From Acidobacteriota bacterium (lineage in GTDB: Bacteria > Acidobacteriota > Terriglobia > Terriglobales > Acidobacteriaceae), in assembly GCA_018268755.1 (NCBI GenBank), contig JAFDVW010000023.1, forward strand, positions 28,364 through 92,363: DNA of 64,000 bases, written 5' to 3'. Shown piece by piece: positions 49,465 to 58,613 of the stretch. The notes below the pieces were generated by a model. That model ran no database searches and was not told the DNA's origin. It saw nothing but the letters and a program-made list of their open reading frames with translations. A program made the position numbers and the translations under genes. Each line of letters starts with the position of its first letter. Position 1 is the stretch's first letter.

Positions 49465-49865
49465 GGTGATTACGCCCTGCCCATCTTGTCAAACCGGACC
49501 AGTATCCCAGAAATCATGGCAAAGAGGAATAAAACGAAATTATACGAAATAAAACAAAATCCTACAATTCCAGACCGGGAACCGCTGGGGGGCTGCCCAA
49601 GAACCTCCTTCATCGTAAGTTCGGAATGCATCCCGATTTTTAGAAATATACCAGAAAGACCACAGAACAAGGAAGTTGGAAGCCCAAGCGCGGGCCACTT
49701 TCCCGCCCCCCTCGGCCCCGCCGGAAAGGGAGCTGCGGGGGCCCCAGCAACGGATTTGCGCTATTCATTACGCTTTATTGCTATTTTCTCAGGAAAGGAG
49801 CTTCCCTTTCGGGCTTCGTGCCACACTCTTCCTGCACGCGGCAGCCAGCCGCCGAGAACCCTCCC
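49465..49865. other. 401-bp divergent promoter region of agaS and the beta-helix gene
   Basis: An unusually AT-rich segment (49521-49565) with 10-bp repeats lies near agaS. A GC-rich stem (GGCCCC with GGGGCC, about 49712-49743) follows. No gene is evident. The part 49745-49865 is the leader of the beta-helix gene. Confidence 0.6.
49521..49560 (-). promoter_or_regulatory. Four 10-bp phased repeats, DeoR/AgaR-type operator candidate
   Basis: The consecutive decamers AAAGAGGAAT, AAAACGAAAT, TATACGAAAT and AAAACAAAAT share the pattern AxAxcGAAAT. On the agaS strand this reads as repeated ATTTCGT units. DeoR-family sugar regulators such as AgaR bind direct TTTCRTTT-like repeats, so this is a plausible operator 57-96 bp upstream of the agaS start. 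Confidence 0.5.
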
Positions 49866-52217
49866 ATGGACCGCAGGAAATTTCTCGCCCGCGCCGGCAG
49901 TGGCGCCCTTCTCTCCCTGTCCCCGGATTGGATGCATGCCCTGGCCAGCGCGGCGAACCCTCCGGATGCCTCGGCCCCGGTGGTTTTCTGGAAGAGCGGC
50001 GCCGCCCCCGGACAGACGGTACTGATCGCGGGACACGCCCTGGAAAAGGCCCAGGTCAGCATTGCCAGGCTGGATGACGCTGCCATGCCGGGACCTCCCC
50101 CGAAAAGGATTTCCTCGCGGTCTCTTTCCTGGCAATCGGCGTCGATATTGACCCAGGCCGGCACCTATCTCTGCGCCCAGGTTCCAGAAGCATTCGCCCC
50201 GGGCTTATTTGCCCTGCGGGTGCAGAACTCCCAGGGAGAAGCCCCGGTTCGAGTGCTGAACCGTCCGGAGCTGTGGTGGAGTTTGCGTGAGACCGGCCCC
50301 GCCGCCGCGCCGGGGAGCGAATTGCGAGTCTTTGGGCAATTCCTGCAATTGCAGGAGAAGCCGCCGCGCGTTTCCCTGCGTGACTCCGCGGGCCAGCAAA
50401 GCGAACTCCATATCCTCCGCGCAAGCCCCTATTCCCTCGCTGTCCACCTACCTGCTACCACCGCGATCGGAACTGCCGTCCTGCAGGTGCACAACGGCTT
50501 CGGCGGAGAAGCCGGTTGGAGCGATCCTCTCCCCCTCGAAGTAGCTGCCGCTACGCCCTGGCCTACAACCATTTTTTCCGTGAGGGATTTTGGCGGGGTA
50601 GGCGATTCCTGGCACGACGATACCCCGGCATTTCAAGCCGCACTCAAGGCTGCGGAACGCAACCGCGGAGGAGTTGTGCTTGTGCCGCGCGGCGTCTATC
50701 GCATTACCAGCACGCTTTCCCTACCGGCCAAAACCACACTGCGCGGCGAAGACCGCGAACGGGTGTGGCTCATGGTGCCCAAGACTCTGCAGGGAATGAA
50801 CACGGTGATCGGAGGCATGGGTGAATTTGCCGTGGAAGAGCTTTCCATCGCGGCGCAGACGCCGCTGCACATCATCACCGCTCCCGATGTGGACACCATG
50901 TATACCAAGTCCGCGCCATGGGGGGAACCGGGGGACGCCACGGCGCCGGATGTCCGCCTGCGGCGCCTGCGCATTCATCATCTGCGCTATGCGCATCGCA
51001 CCACAACTGCCGACAAGGACCCGCGACGGCTGGAGGAGTCCGGCCCCAGCACGATTGCGCTTTCGGGAGCGCGCATCTCCATCCGCGACTGCGTCGTGGT
51101 CAGCTCCGGCATGCCCATCATCCTGCACAACATCCGGCAATCGCGCGTGACCGGGAATGAGTTTCGCATTGGCCGCAACGGCTGGTACGGGTTCTGGGGC
51201 GCGCGCGAAACCCTGGTGGAGGACAATCTCTTCGAGGGACAGGACCTGGAAGCCAGTTACGGCAGTTTCGCCAACTACGGGGACAGCAGCGGGACCGATG
51301 TCTCGCGTCTCTACATCGCGGGGAATCAATATCGCAACGGATTCGGCGGCGAGCGCGAAGCCCTCACCTTCGATTCCTCCGGCCCCTATCCGTGGCGCGG
51401 GCGGATCACTGGGGCAACCGCAAATTCCGTCCTTATAAATTCAGCCATCCAGAGTACGAAGAACGCCTGGGCCGGACTCGCCTGCCTGGTTACGGGTGGA
51501 AAGGGCCTGGGCCAGCATCGCCGCATCGCCGGAAACGATGGTGCTGCCGTCACCTTGGAACAACCCTGGGATGTCACCCCCGACGCTACCAGCACAGTCG
51601 CCATTCTTCCCTTCAAGCGAGATGTCGTCGTCTACAAAAATGTTTCGCAGGATGCCTCAGTCGGGGTGCAGTTGTGGGGCGGGGGCTACAACTTCATCAT
51701 CGACAGCAACCACACCCAACGCAGCGGAGGGTTCTGGGGATCTGCCGCCGAATACACCGATCAGCAGGCCTCGCCGCCGGCCCAGTTGTTCCTTCCGCTG
51801 TACTTTACGCAGTGGCTGCGCAATGTGGTGCAGGAAGGCTTTGTCTTTGAGCAAGGCCCGGATACCAGCAACGGCGCGGTGTGCGGGCTCTACGTCCGCG
51901 ACATCCCGGAAACCCCGGAGGGCGGCGTGCTTACCTTCGCCAACCTGATCCGGGAAAACGATCTGCATGACCGCAGCAAAATTGTCCTTCGCTACTTTCA
52001 GGAGCCGGAGGTGCGGCGCCGGTTGCGCGAGGTTCTGCAACAACGCGGACACCCCTGGAGTCTGGCCACCGTAATCGAAGACAATTCTGTCACCGATTCC
52101 CCAATTGGCATCGATCTCGAGCCCGGCTTTGACGGAGTAGTGCTGCGGGGAAACCGCTTTACCCGGGTAGCACAGGAAATCCGCCGCGCGGACTGGGGGC
52201 TGAAGCAGGACAATTAA
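49866..52217 (+). CDS. Tat-exported right-handed beta-helix protein
   Basis: A 783-residue protein with a twin-arginine signal (MDRRKFLARAGSGALLSL). Residues about 40-235 hold beta-rich domains. A pectate-lyase-3/GH28-like start follows at FSVRDFGGVGDSWHDDTPAFQ with VVLVPRGVYRITSTLSLPAKTTLRGE. A long parallel beta-helix (about 250-770) has repeated short strands (SRVTGNEFRIGRNG, DNLFEGQDLEASY, VVLRGNRFTRV). It is likely a polysaccharide lyase or hydrolase; the catalytic residues cannot be assigned. The ATG at 49866 is fixed by the signal peptide. It is divergent from the agaS/dehydrogenase pair. Confidence 0.83.
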   Translation: MDRRKFLARAGSGALLSLSPDWMHALASAANPPDASAPVVFWKSGAAPGQTVLIAGHALEKAQVSIARLDDAAMPGPPPKRISSRSLSWQSASILTQAGTYLCAQVPEAFAPGLFALRVQNSQGEAPVRVLNRPELWWSLRETGPAAAPGSELRVFGQFLQLQEKPPRVSLRDSAGQQSELHILRASPYSLAVHLPATTAIGTAVLQVHNGFGGEAGWSDPLPLEVAAATPWPTTIFSVRDFGGVGDSWHDDTPAFQAALKAAERNRGGVVLVPRGVYRITSTLSLPAKTTLRGEDRERVWLMVPKTLQGMNTVIGGMGEFAVEELSIAAQTPLHIITAPDVDTMYTKSAPWGEPGDATAPDVRLRRLRIHHLRYAHRTTTADKDPRRLEESGPSTIALSGARISIRDCVVVSSGMPIILHNIRQSRVTGNEFRIGRNGWYGFWGARETLVEDNLFEGQDLEASYGSFANYGDSSGTDVSRLYIAGNQYRNGFGGEREALTFDSSGPYPWRGRITGATANSVLINSAIQSTKNAWAGLACLVTGGKGLGQHRRIAGNDGAAVTLEQPWDVTPDATSTVAILPFKRDVVVYKNVSQDASVGVQLWGGGYNFIIDSNHTQRSGGFWGSAAEYTDQQASPPAQLFLPLYFTQWLRNVVQEGFVFEQGPDTSNGAVCGLYVRDIPETPEGGVLTFANLIRENDLHDRSKIVLRYFQEPEVRRRLREVLQQRGHPWSLATVIEDNSVTDSPIGIDLEPGFDGVVLRGNRFTRVAQEIRRADWGLKQDN

Positions 52218-52220
52218 GCT

Positions 52221-53021
52221 TCAGTGGGGCGTCCATTGCGGGTTGGCGCTGAACAGTCCCTGCACCACGCAAATTTGGTAAGCCACAAACAGGCCGAAGC
52301 CCAGGCTGAGCAGTCCGGAAGCCAAGCCCAGCTTGCGGCTGAAACCTTCCATGCGCTCCCCCACAAAACGGAAGGTGGAGGCCAGGCTCATGGTGATGAG
52401 CATCATGCCGGCAATCGTGCCCACGCCGAATACCAGGAGATATACGATCGCCCAGTTCGAGTTCTTGATGCTGGCCAGGATGAGCAGCGCGACCGCCGCC
52501 GATCCCGCGAGCCCGTGCACGATGCCGATGATCAATGGCCGCAGCAGCTGATAAAACCTGGTCCCGCCGAAGCTGCGGTCCATCCAGCCCAAAGAATTTT
52601 CTTGCAAGGAATGCGCATGCCCTCCCGGCCCATGGGTATGGGGATGGTTGTGGGCATGGCCATCGTGGCTATGCCAATGCGAGTGGACCTGGGGAGCAAG
52701 GTCCTGCGCCGGGCGGGGCATGTCCCGCAAGAAGCTGGCCAGGTTCCACACTCCCAGCAGAATGAGCATGCAGCCCACGGAGAGTTCCATGGTCAGCCCC
52801 AGGCGGGTGGGGATGACCAGGTTAAACAGAATGATGGCAGCGCCCACGACAAAGATGGTGACCGTATGGCCCAGCCCCCACATCATGCCGATGAGCGCCG
52901 CCCGCGAGATCTTCTTCTGTTGGGTAACAATGGTGGTGACTGCAATCACGTGGTCGGGGTCGGTGGCATGACGCATGCCCAGAAAGAACCCGATGCCGAT
53001 GATGGAAAGCAGCGTCCACAT
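52221..53021 (-). CDS. NicO/HupE-like nickel-cobalt transporter
   Basis: A 266-residue, six-helix membrane protein. The N-terminal GMRHATDPDHVIAV contains the HxxxxDH metal signature of NiCoT/NicO transporters. A second, MMWGLGHTVTIF, and a later GIVHGLAGSAAVALLIL are further family features. A central loop (about residues 110-145) is rich in His (HSHWHSHDGHAHNHPHTHG) and should bind metal. The direction of transport (uptake or efflux) is not clear from sequence. It ends 4 bp from the convergent beta-helix gene. The next upstream gene on the strand, a CocE hydrolase, is 12 bp away. Confidence 0.87.
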   Translation of the reverse strand: MWTLLSIIGIGFFLGMRHATDPDHVIAVTTIVTQQKKISRAALIGMMWGLGHTVTIFVVGAAIILFNLVIPTRLGLTMELSVGCMLILLGVWNLASFLRDMPRPAQDLAPQVHSHWHSHDGHAHNHPHTHGPGGHAHSLQENSLGWMDRSFGGTRFYQLLRPLIIGIVHGLAGSAAVALLILASIKNSNWAIVYLLVFGVGTIAGMMLITMSLASTFRFVGERMEGFSRKLGLASGLLSLGFGLFVAYQICVVQGLFSANPQWTPH

Positions 53022-53032
53022 AAGAGCTCAGC

Positions 53033-54973
53033 CTAGTGGCCTTGTACGAGCACCACGGGGAGATCGATAAAGCTGGCCTCGCCCGCGGCATGATAGACGC
53101 GCTGCGTGGCCTTCACGTAATCCTGCGCTTTGGCCTGGAAAATATTGGGCACAAAAGTTTGCGGGTTACGGTCATACAGCGGGAACCAGCTCGATTGTAC
53201 CTGCACCATGATCTTGTGACCGGGCAAAAACACGTGATTGGCCGTAGGCAGAATGAACTTATAAGACAGCGGCGTGTTTGCGGCGATAGGCTTGGCATTC
53301 TCGAAGCTTTCACGATAACGTCCGCGGAAAATATCCATGGCGATCCCCAGCTCGTAGCCGCCCATCTCCGGCTGGCTGGGCACCTCGTCCGGATATACAT
53401 CAATCAGCTTCACCACCCAATCGCTGTCCGTGCCGCTGCTCGAAGCCACCAGATTCACCACCGGCGTTCCGCTGATGCGCAACGGTTCGGTCAATACCGG
53501 GGTGACATAGGTGAGGACATCGGGGCGGCCATCTACAAAGCGCTGATCGGTGACCAACCAGCGTCCCCACACCGCCCCGTCCGCAAAGCGCACCGGACGC
53601 GGCAGATACGGGACCGGCTTGGCCGGATCGGAAACATATTCGTCATAGCCCTGCGCCGACTTGGCATCGCTCGACGGCTCTTTAAAAGACAGGCCGAACC
53701 CTGCGGTCAGGTACAGCGGCTTCGATTTGGCCGCGCATCCCTTCTCGCAGGACAGCGGCCAGGAAGGCAGGCGGTCCCAGTGGTTCTCGCCCGTGTTGTA
53801 CATGAACACGGGAGGCGTGTCCGCCTTGGGAGCGCCGGGTTTCAGATACTGATCGAAGAAAGGTTTGAGCACGTCGCGGCGGAACTGCAGGGCGGTGTCG
53901 CCATCCCATTTCAGCGGGCCTAAACTGGACCCGTCGTAGTTCACGCCGCTATGCCGCCACGGGCCCATGACCAGATAGTTCAAGGTATTGTTGCGGTCCT
54001 TGGGCTCGACCGCCTGATAGCAGTGGATGGCGCCCCACATATCCTCCTGGTCCCAAATTCCCTGGATCCACATGGTGGGGACCTTCAGGGGCTGCTCGCC
54101 CATGACTTTATCCAGGGCCTGTTCCTGCCAGAAAGAATCGTAAGCCGGGTGTTCTTCCACTTTCCGCCAGAAGGGCAACTGTTCGAGACCCGCGGCCTTG
54201 GCATAGTCGCCGGCGGAACCGGCGCGCAGAAAATTCTCGTAGTCTTCGTAGCTCTCCCGCACAATGGGCTGTCCGCCGCCGCGGGCCGCGTTCTGTCCGG
54301 TGAAATAGTCGAAATTGGTTTGCCGGTAGGCCCCGAAGTGGAACCAGTCGTCGCCCATCCAGCCGTCCACCATGGGGCTCATGGGCGCGGCCACCTTCAA
54401 CGCGGGATGGGGATTCACCAATGCCATAACCACGGTAAAACCCTCGTAGGAACTACCCAACATGCCCACGCGGCCGTTGGATTCCGGCACATTCTTGACC
54501 AGCCAGTCGATGGTGTCATAGGCATCGGTCGAGTGGTCGGTCTCGCTGGAGTTCAGCGGCCCACGCAGGGGCCGGGTCATCCAATACTCGCCTTCCGAGC
54601 CGTATTTGCCGCGAATGTCCTGGAACACGCGGATATATCCATCTCTCACAAACACTTCATCGCCTTCCGGCAGCGAGGCCAGCATGCGGGCGGATTTGAA
54701 GCGCTCGGTGCGTCCGGCCGCGTTGTAGGGAGTGCGGGTCAGGATGATCGGCGCATTTTTGGCCCCGCGCGGAACCACGATGACGGTATAGAGCTTCACC
54801 CCATCGCGCATGGGGACCATCACCACGCGCTTCACGTAGTCATAGGATTCAGTAGGCGGGGTGAAGTTGGGGGGGATGTCCGGGGTCGAAAGCGGCGTTT
54901 GCGCCGGAGCAATTGCACAGAAGAAAGAAAACACTACGAGCAGGCGGATGGACCGCAGGGACGTACGCATCAT
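53033..54973 (-). CDS. CocE/NonD-family alpha/beta hydrolase (X-Pro dipeptidyl-peptidase-like)
   Basis: A 646-residue exported hydrolase. A signal peptide (about 1-24, AIAPAQ cleavage region) is followed by the alpha/beta domain with MRDGVKLYTVIVVPRG, the nucleophile Ser in GMLGSSYEGFTV, and Asp and His candidates in GIWDQEDMWG and MGPWRHSG. A C-terminal jelly-roll PepX_C domain (about 450-640) contains PEMGGYELGIAMDIFRGRY. The layout matches alpha-amino-acid ester hydrolases and cocaine esterase relatives, so it may cleave esters or amides of amino acids. The start at 54973 has GGGGAG upstream. Confidence 0.88.
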   Translation of the reverse strand: MMRTSLRSIRLLVVFSFFCAIAPAQTPLSTPDIPPNFTPPTESYDYVKRVVMVPMRDGVKLYTVIVVPRGAKNAPIILTRTPYNAAGRTERFKSARMLASLPEGDEVFVRDGYIRVFQDIRGKYGSEGEYWMTRPLRGPLNSSETDHSTDAYDTIDWLVKNVPESNGRVGMLGSSYEGFTVVMALVNPHPALKVAAPMSPMVDGWMGDDWFHFGAYRQTNFDYFTGQNAARGGGQPIVRESYEDYENFLRAGSAGDYAKAAGLEQLPFWRKVEEHPAYDSFWQEQALDKVMGEQPLKVPTMWIQGIWDQEDMWGAIHCYQAVEPKDRNNTLNYLVMGPWRHSGVNYDGSSLGPLKWDGDTALQFRRDVLKPFFDQYLKPGAPKADTPPVFMYNTGENHWDRLPSWPLSCEKGCAAKSKPLYLTAGFGLSFKEPSSDAKSAQGYDEYVSDPAKPVPYLPRPVRFADGAVWGRWLVTDQRFVDGRPDVLTYVTPVLTEPLRISGTPVVNLVASSSGTDSDWVVKLIDVYPDEVPSQPEMGGYELGIAMDIFRGRYRESFENAKPIAANTPLSYKFILPTANHVFLPGHKIMVQVQSSWFPLYDRNPQTFVPNIFQAKAQDYVKATQRVYHAAGEASFIDLPVVLVQGH

Positions 54974-55057
54974 GTGATATGGGCTCCCCAAATACCCCGC
55001 CATCATAAACCATGCGCTGGTCTGAACTGCAGGCAGGAGCGCGGCCAGGCAACGCCG

Positions 55058-55591
55058 CTAAGGGGCAGCCCAATTCAGACGGCGGAAGCATGCGGCACAC
55101 AATCGACTGCCCTTGAGATCAATTTGCTCCGCGCCGTGCGAGGGAGACATGACGCATTGGTAGTCTTCACAATGCAGCAGCGAACCGGTATGGGCCAGCT
55201 CGTGGACGCTTTCCTTCAGCAAACGGTCCAGAAGCAGGTCTTCGTCGGCGGGGAGACCATAGGCCTCCTGGCGCAGGCGATGGTAGGAGACGATGGCGCA
55301 GGGCCCTTCCAGCTGGGCTTCGCCGAACACGTAGGTAAGAATGGGAATATAGAGGTCGACCGCAGTGACCCCCAGGAGCCGCCACGCGCCCGGGCGAAGG
55401 AAGCGCGCCATGTACCGCAATAATTCCGAGGAATGATATTGCAGGCGCTCGCCATGAAAAGCCGGCGCCGGGTCCAGGACCTCAGGCAGGACCTCGCACT
55501 GCACCGGCAGGATATCCGGCACCAGGGCGGCCAGGCCGCCCAACAGTTCCGCATCCACCTTGCCGATCGGCAACAGTTGCACCCGCTTCAT
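55058..55591 (-). CDS. Archaemetzincin-type zinc metalloprotease
   Basis: A 177-residue protein with the archaemetzincin signature HELAHTGSLLHCEDYQCVM (HExxHxxGxxHCx4CxM), followed 17 residues later by LCAACF, the second cysteine pair that binds a structural zinc. The N-terminal half has the usual VTAVDLYIPILTYVFGEAQL. Archaemetzincins are small putative metallopeptidases with few known substrates. Its start overlaps the NtrC-type regulator gene by four bases, so it is the last gene of the redox-signalling operon. That context is unusual for the family. Confidence 0.88.
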   Translation of the reverse strand: MKRVQLLPIGKVDAELLGGLAALVPDILPVQCEVLPEVLDPAPAFHGERLQYHSSELLRYMARFLRPGAWRLLGVTAVDLYIPILTYVFGEAQLEGPCAIVSYHRLRQEAYGLPADEDLLLDRLLKESVHELAHTGSLLHCEDYQCVMSPSHGAEQIDLKGSRLCAACFRRLNWAAP

Positions 55592-56943
55592 CGGTTCTCA
55601 ACCGCGCTCCGCGACCAGCCATACCTCTTGAGCTTGTGATAAAGCGTCACCCGGTCAATGCCCAGCACCTCCGCAGCGCGGCTTTGGTTCTCTCCGCACT
55701 GTTCCAGCACCTGCAGGATATGGGCCCGCTCAATTTCCTCCAGAGACCGGCCGCCACTGCTGGGCAGGGGTGGGGCCTTGAAAAAGAAGTCCTGCTCTTT
55801 CAATTCCGGCTCCTGGGCCACCACCATGGCGCGCTCCACGGCGTTTTCCAGCTCGCGCACATTACCCTGCCAGGGCTGGCGCACCAGTTGCTCCATGGCC
55901 GCGGGGGAAATCCGCGAAATGCGCTTGTTCATGGACTGGGCGAACTTGCGCATAAAATGGTGGGCCAGCAAGGGGATGTCCTCGCGCCGCTCGCGCAGCG
56001 CGGGCAGCTCAATGTGAAATACATTCAGGCGATAATAAAGATCGGGGCGGAACTTCCCTTCCTCGATCAGTTTTTCCAGGTCTTTGTTGGTGGCCGCCAC
56101 GCAGCGAAAGTCCACCTTGATAACCTGGTTGCCGCCCACCCGGGTAATTTCGCGCTCTTGCAACACGCGCAGCAGATCGGTCTGGGTTTTGAGGCTGATA
56201 TCACCAATTTCATCCAGAAAGACCGTGCCGCCTTCCGCCAGCTCGAATTTTCCCTTTTTGCGGTACAAGGCTCCGGTGAACGAACCTTTTTCGTGTCCAA
56301 ACAGCTCGCTCTCCAACAGGGTCTCGGTCAAGGCGCCGCAGTGGATCGCCACCAGGGGATGGAAGCGGCGTACGCTGGCGGCGTGGATGGCCTGCACCAC
56401 CAGTTCCTTGCCAGTTCCACTTTCTCCCGTGATCAGCACCGTGGCGTCGGTGGGGCCGACGGTCTGCACCGCTTCAAAGACCTTCTTCATCGCGGGGCTT
56501 TGTCCCACCAGTTCCTGAGGGCGCGTGATCTCCGCCACGGTCTCACGCAGGCGGAGGTTCTCCTTCTCGGTTTCGCGGTGGGCCAGCGCTTTCTTTACGA
56601 TGTGCGCGATCTCATCCGGATCCAGCGGTTTGCTCACATAGTCGTAGGCGCCATTCTTCAAGGCGGTCACCGCCGTATCCACCGAGGCATAGCCCGTCAT
56701 CATGATGACGACCAGGTCGGGATCGATCTCGTGCAGGCGGCGCTGCAGTTCGATGCCATCGGTGCCGTGCATTTTGATGTCCAGCAAAGCCAGGTCCCAG
56801 TGGGACTCCGCCATGCGGGTGAGGGCCTCGCTGGCGCTTTCCGCGATGCCGATGTCGTATCCTTCCTCGCGAAACCATTTGCCCAGCGAGTCCCGCACAC
56901 TGAGCTCGTCATCCACAATCAACAACCTCCCCTGTGCGCTCAT
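55588..56943 (-). CDS. Sigma-54-dependent NtrC-family response regulator
   Basis: A 451-residue regulator. The receiver (1-120) has phospho-Asp in LALLDIKMHGTDGIE and Lys in YVSKPLDP. The AAA+ domain (about 140-370) has Walker A GESGTGKELV, the sigma-54-contact loop GSFTGAL (GAFTGA variant), Walker B VFLDEIGD and Arg finger region. The C-terminal Fis-type helix-turn-helix is QSRAAEVLGIDRVTLYHKLK. It should activate sigma-54 promoters when phosphorylated by the kinase encoded just upstream with a 4-bp overlap. I could not find a convincing -24/-12 promoter in the neighbouring intergenic regions. Confidence 0.94.
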   Translation of the reverse strand: MSAQGRLLIVDDELSVRDSLGKWFREEGYDIGIAESASEALTRMAESHWDLALLDIKMHGTDGIELQRRLHEIDPDLVVIMMTGYASVDTAVTALKNGAYDYVSKPLDPDEIAHIVKKALAHRETEKENLRLRETVAEITRPQELVGQSPAMKKVFEAVQTVGPTDATVLITGESGTGKELVVQAIHAASVRRFHPLVAIHCGALTETLLESELFGHEKGSFTGALYRKKGKFELAEGGTVFLDEIGDISLKTQTDLLRVLQEREITRVGGNQVIKVDFRCVAATNKDLEKLIEEGKFRPDLYYRLNVFHIELPALRERREDIPLLAHHFMRKFAQSMNKRISRISPAAMEQLVRQPWQGNVRELENAVERAMVVAQEPELKEQDFFFKAPPLPSSGGRSLEEIERAHILQVLEQCGENQSRAAEVLGIDRVTLYHKLKRYGWSRSAVENR

Positions 56944-58613
56944 GGTTGTTTTCCCTCCGCTGCTGCCCCGACCGGACTGGGTGCTGTCTCGTCCTCGCAG
57001 GGCAAGACGATGGTGAAAGTCGTGCCTTTGCCCACTTCTGATTGCACTTCTATGCGGCCCTTGTGGCGCTCGATGATGCCGCGGGTAATGGCCAGTCCCA
57101 GCCCTACGCCGTGGTCGTGTTCTTTGGTGGTCAGGAAAGGCTCAAAAATGTGCGGCAAAATTTCCGGTCCAATGCCGCTGCCGTCGTCCCGGATCTGAAT
57201 CGAAACTTCCCGGCCAGCCCCCGCCAGGCCTGTGCTGACCCACAGATTGCCACCGCGCGGCATGGCGTCCTTGGCATTGAGCATGAGCGCAATGAGCGCC
57301 TGTTCCATTTGGGCCATATCGCAAAATGCCGTCACCGCCGGTTGCTGCAAATTGAGATGGACCTCCACGCCTGCGATATCCAACTGGTGTTGTACCAGGC
57401 GCAAGGCCCGGTCAACCACCTGGTTCACGTCCGCGGACTGCAGATTCATGGGCACGGCGCGGGAGAAGGTCAGCAGGTTCTTCACCAGGTCGCCGCAACG
57501 GCGGCTCTCCTGCACAATCAGCTCCAGGCTTTGCCGAATGTCTTCGCGGCGGGCTGAGCCCGCGTCTTCCCGCTCCAACCAGCGGCTGAGCAGCTTGGCA
57601 TAGGTCAGGATGCCGGACAGCGGATTATTAATTTCGTGCGCCAGCACCGCCGCCATCTTACCTACGGAAGCCATCTTTTCGGTTTGCAGCATGTGCTCAT
57701 GGGCGCGCTTGAGTTCCGCGGTCTTGCGTTCCACACGATCTTCGAGCGTGCGCGCCCAGGCCTGCGCCTCCTCATGCGCGGCCTGCAGTTGCGTGCTCAT
57801 CTGGTTGAAGGATCGCGCCAGCTCTCCCAATTCGTCATGCGTGGTCTCTGCGATCTGATAGCCCAGTTCGCCTTGCCCCAACCGTTCCGTACCGTCGTGC
57901 AGGGCGTGGACAGGCCGGCCCACAATCCGCCACACCGAGATGGCGCTGAGCAGGGACACCACAATCATGGCCAGGATGGTGTAGAGCAGCATGCGCCGGC
58001 TGCTCTGGACCAGATTCACGTCGGCCTGCGCCAGGGAAAGATTGGTGTCCAACACACCCAGGACTTGTTGGCTGACGGGATGGGCATGACAAGGCGCGCT
58101 GGAACACTCCATGCGGTTTTCGATGGGGGCAATCACGCCCAGGACACGCGCGCCGTTGACGCGATAGATGCGGAAGCGGTCGGGACGGTTCAGGCGCGTC
58201 AGGGGCTGAGCCTGGGCATGGCAGGCGTAACAGGCCTCTTCATTCTTGTCCACGTTTTGCCCGATTTCTCCGGGGTCGCTGGAAAAGCTGATCTGCCCAT
58301 CCTGATTGAAGACCCGGAGCTTGACCACGCCGGGCTCGCTGGCCATGGTGGTGATGGCCTGGTGCAGCCCTTCGCGGTCATTGTGCAGCATGTAATAACT
58401 GGTGCTGCGCTGGATGACGTCGCTGACCCGCTCCGCGCTGATAAGAGTGTTTTGCTCCAGGTGCCGCCGGTGCAGGCGGACATTCAGGTATCCCAACAGC
58501 CCGAACACTCCGGTCAAACAGGCCACCAGAAGCAAAATAAGCTTTCCGCTGATGCTGTGCGCCAGGCGCCTCCAGCCCCATTTGCCCGATAGCCGGCGGT
58601 CAGGGTCCGGCAT
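56940..58613 (-). CDS. Sensor histidine kinase with periplasmic c-type haem motifs
   Basis: A 557-residue kinase. The first helix is at about residues 22-46. A periplasmic sensor domain (about 47-205) carries a canonical haem c motif, C128-Y-A-C131-H132, and a second, longer one, C170-SSAP-C175-H176. A second helix (about 208-232) is followed by HAMP (about 232-285), a coiled coil, HisKA with LAHEINNPLSGILTYAK and HATPase with DDGSGIGPEI and HDHGVGLGLAITRG. It should sense redox state, oxygen or NO through covalent haem and phosphorylate the adjacent NtrC-type regulator. The ATG at 58613 is preferred; it lies inside the 3' end of the NrfD gene. Confidence 0.9.
   Translation of the reverse strand: MPDPDRRLSGKWGWRRLAHSISGKLILLLVACLTGVFGLLGYLNVRLHRRHLEQNTLISAERVSDVIQRSTSYYMLHNDREGLHQAITTMASEPGVVKLRVFNQDGQISFSSDPGEIGQNVDKNEEACYACHAQAQPLTRLNRPDRFRIYRVNGARVLGVIAPIENRMECSSAPCHAHPVSQQVLGVLDTNLSLAQADVNLVQSSRRMLLYTILAMIVVSLLSAISVWRIVGRPVHALHDGTERLGQGELGYQIAETTHDELGELARSFNQMSTQLQAAHEEAQAWARTLEDRVERKTAELKRAHEHMLQTEKMASVGKMAAVLAHEINNPLSGILTYAKLLSRWLEREDAGSARREDIRQSLELIVQESRRCGDLVKNLLTFSRAVPMNLQSADVNQVVDRALRLVQHQLDIAGVEVHLNLQQPAVTAFCDMAQMEQALIALMLNAKDAMPRGGNLWVSTGLAGAGREVSIQIRDDGSGIGPEILPHIFEPFLTTKEHDHGVGLGLAITRGIIERHKGRIEVQSEVGKGTTFTIVLPCEDETAPSPVGAAAEGKQP

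Noticed and set aside
53951..55423. Open frame of 490 codons on the plus strand
   Set aside because: It is antisense to the CocE hydrolase and archaemetzincin genes, which have clear families and motifs; its translation is rich in His, Gln and Arg, typical of a mirror frame in GC-rich DNA.
55636..57198. Open frame of 520 codons on the plus strand
   Set aside because: Mirror of the NtrC regulator and kinase genes; no recognisable domains.
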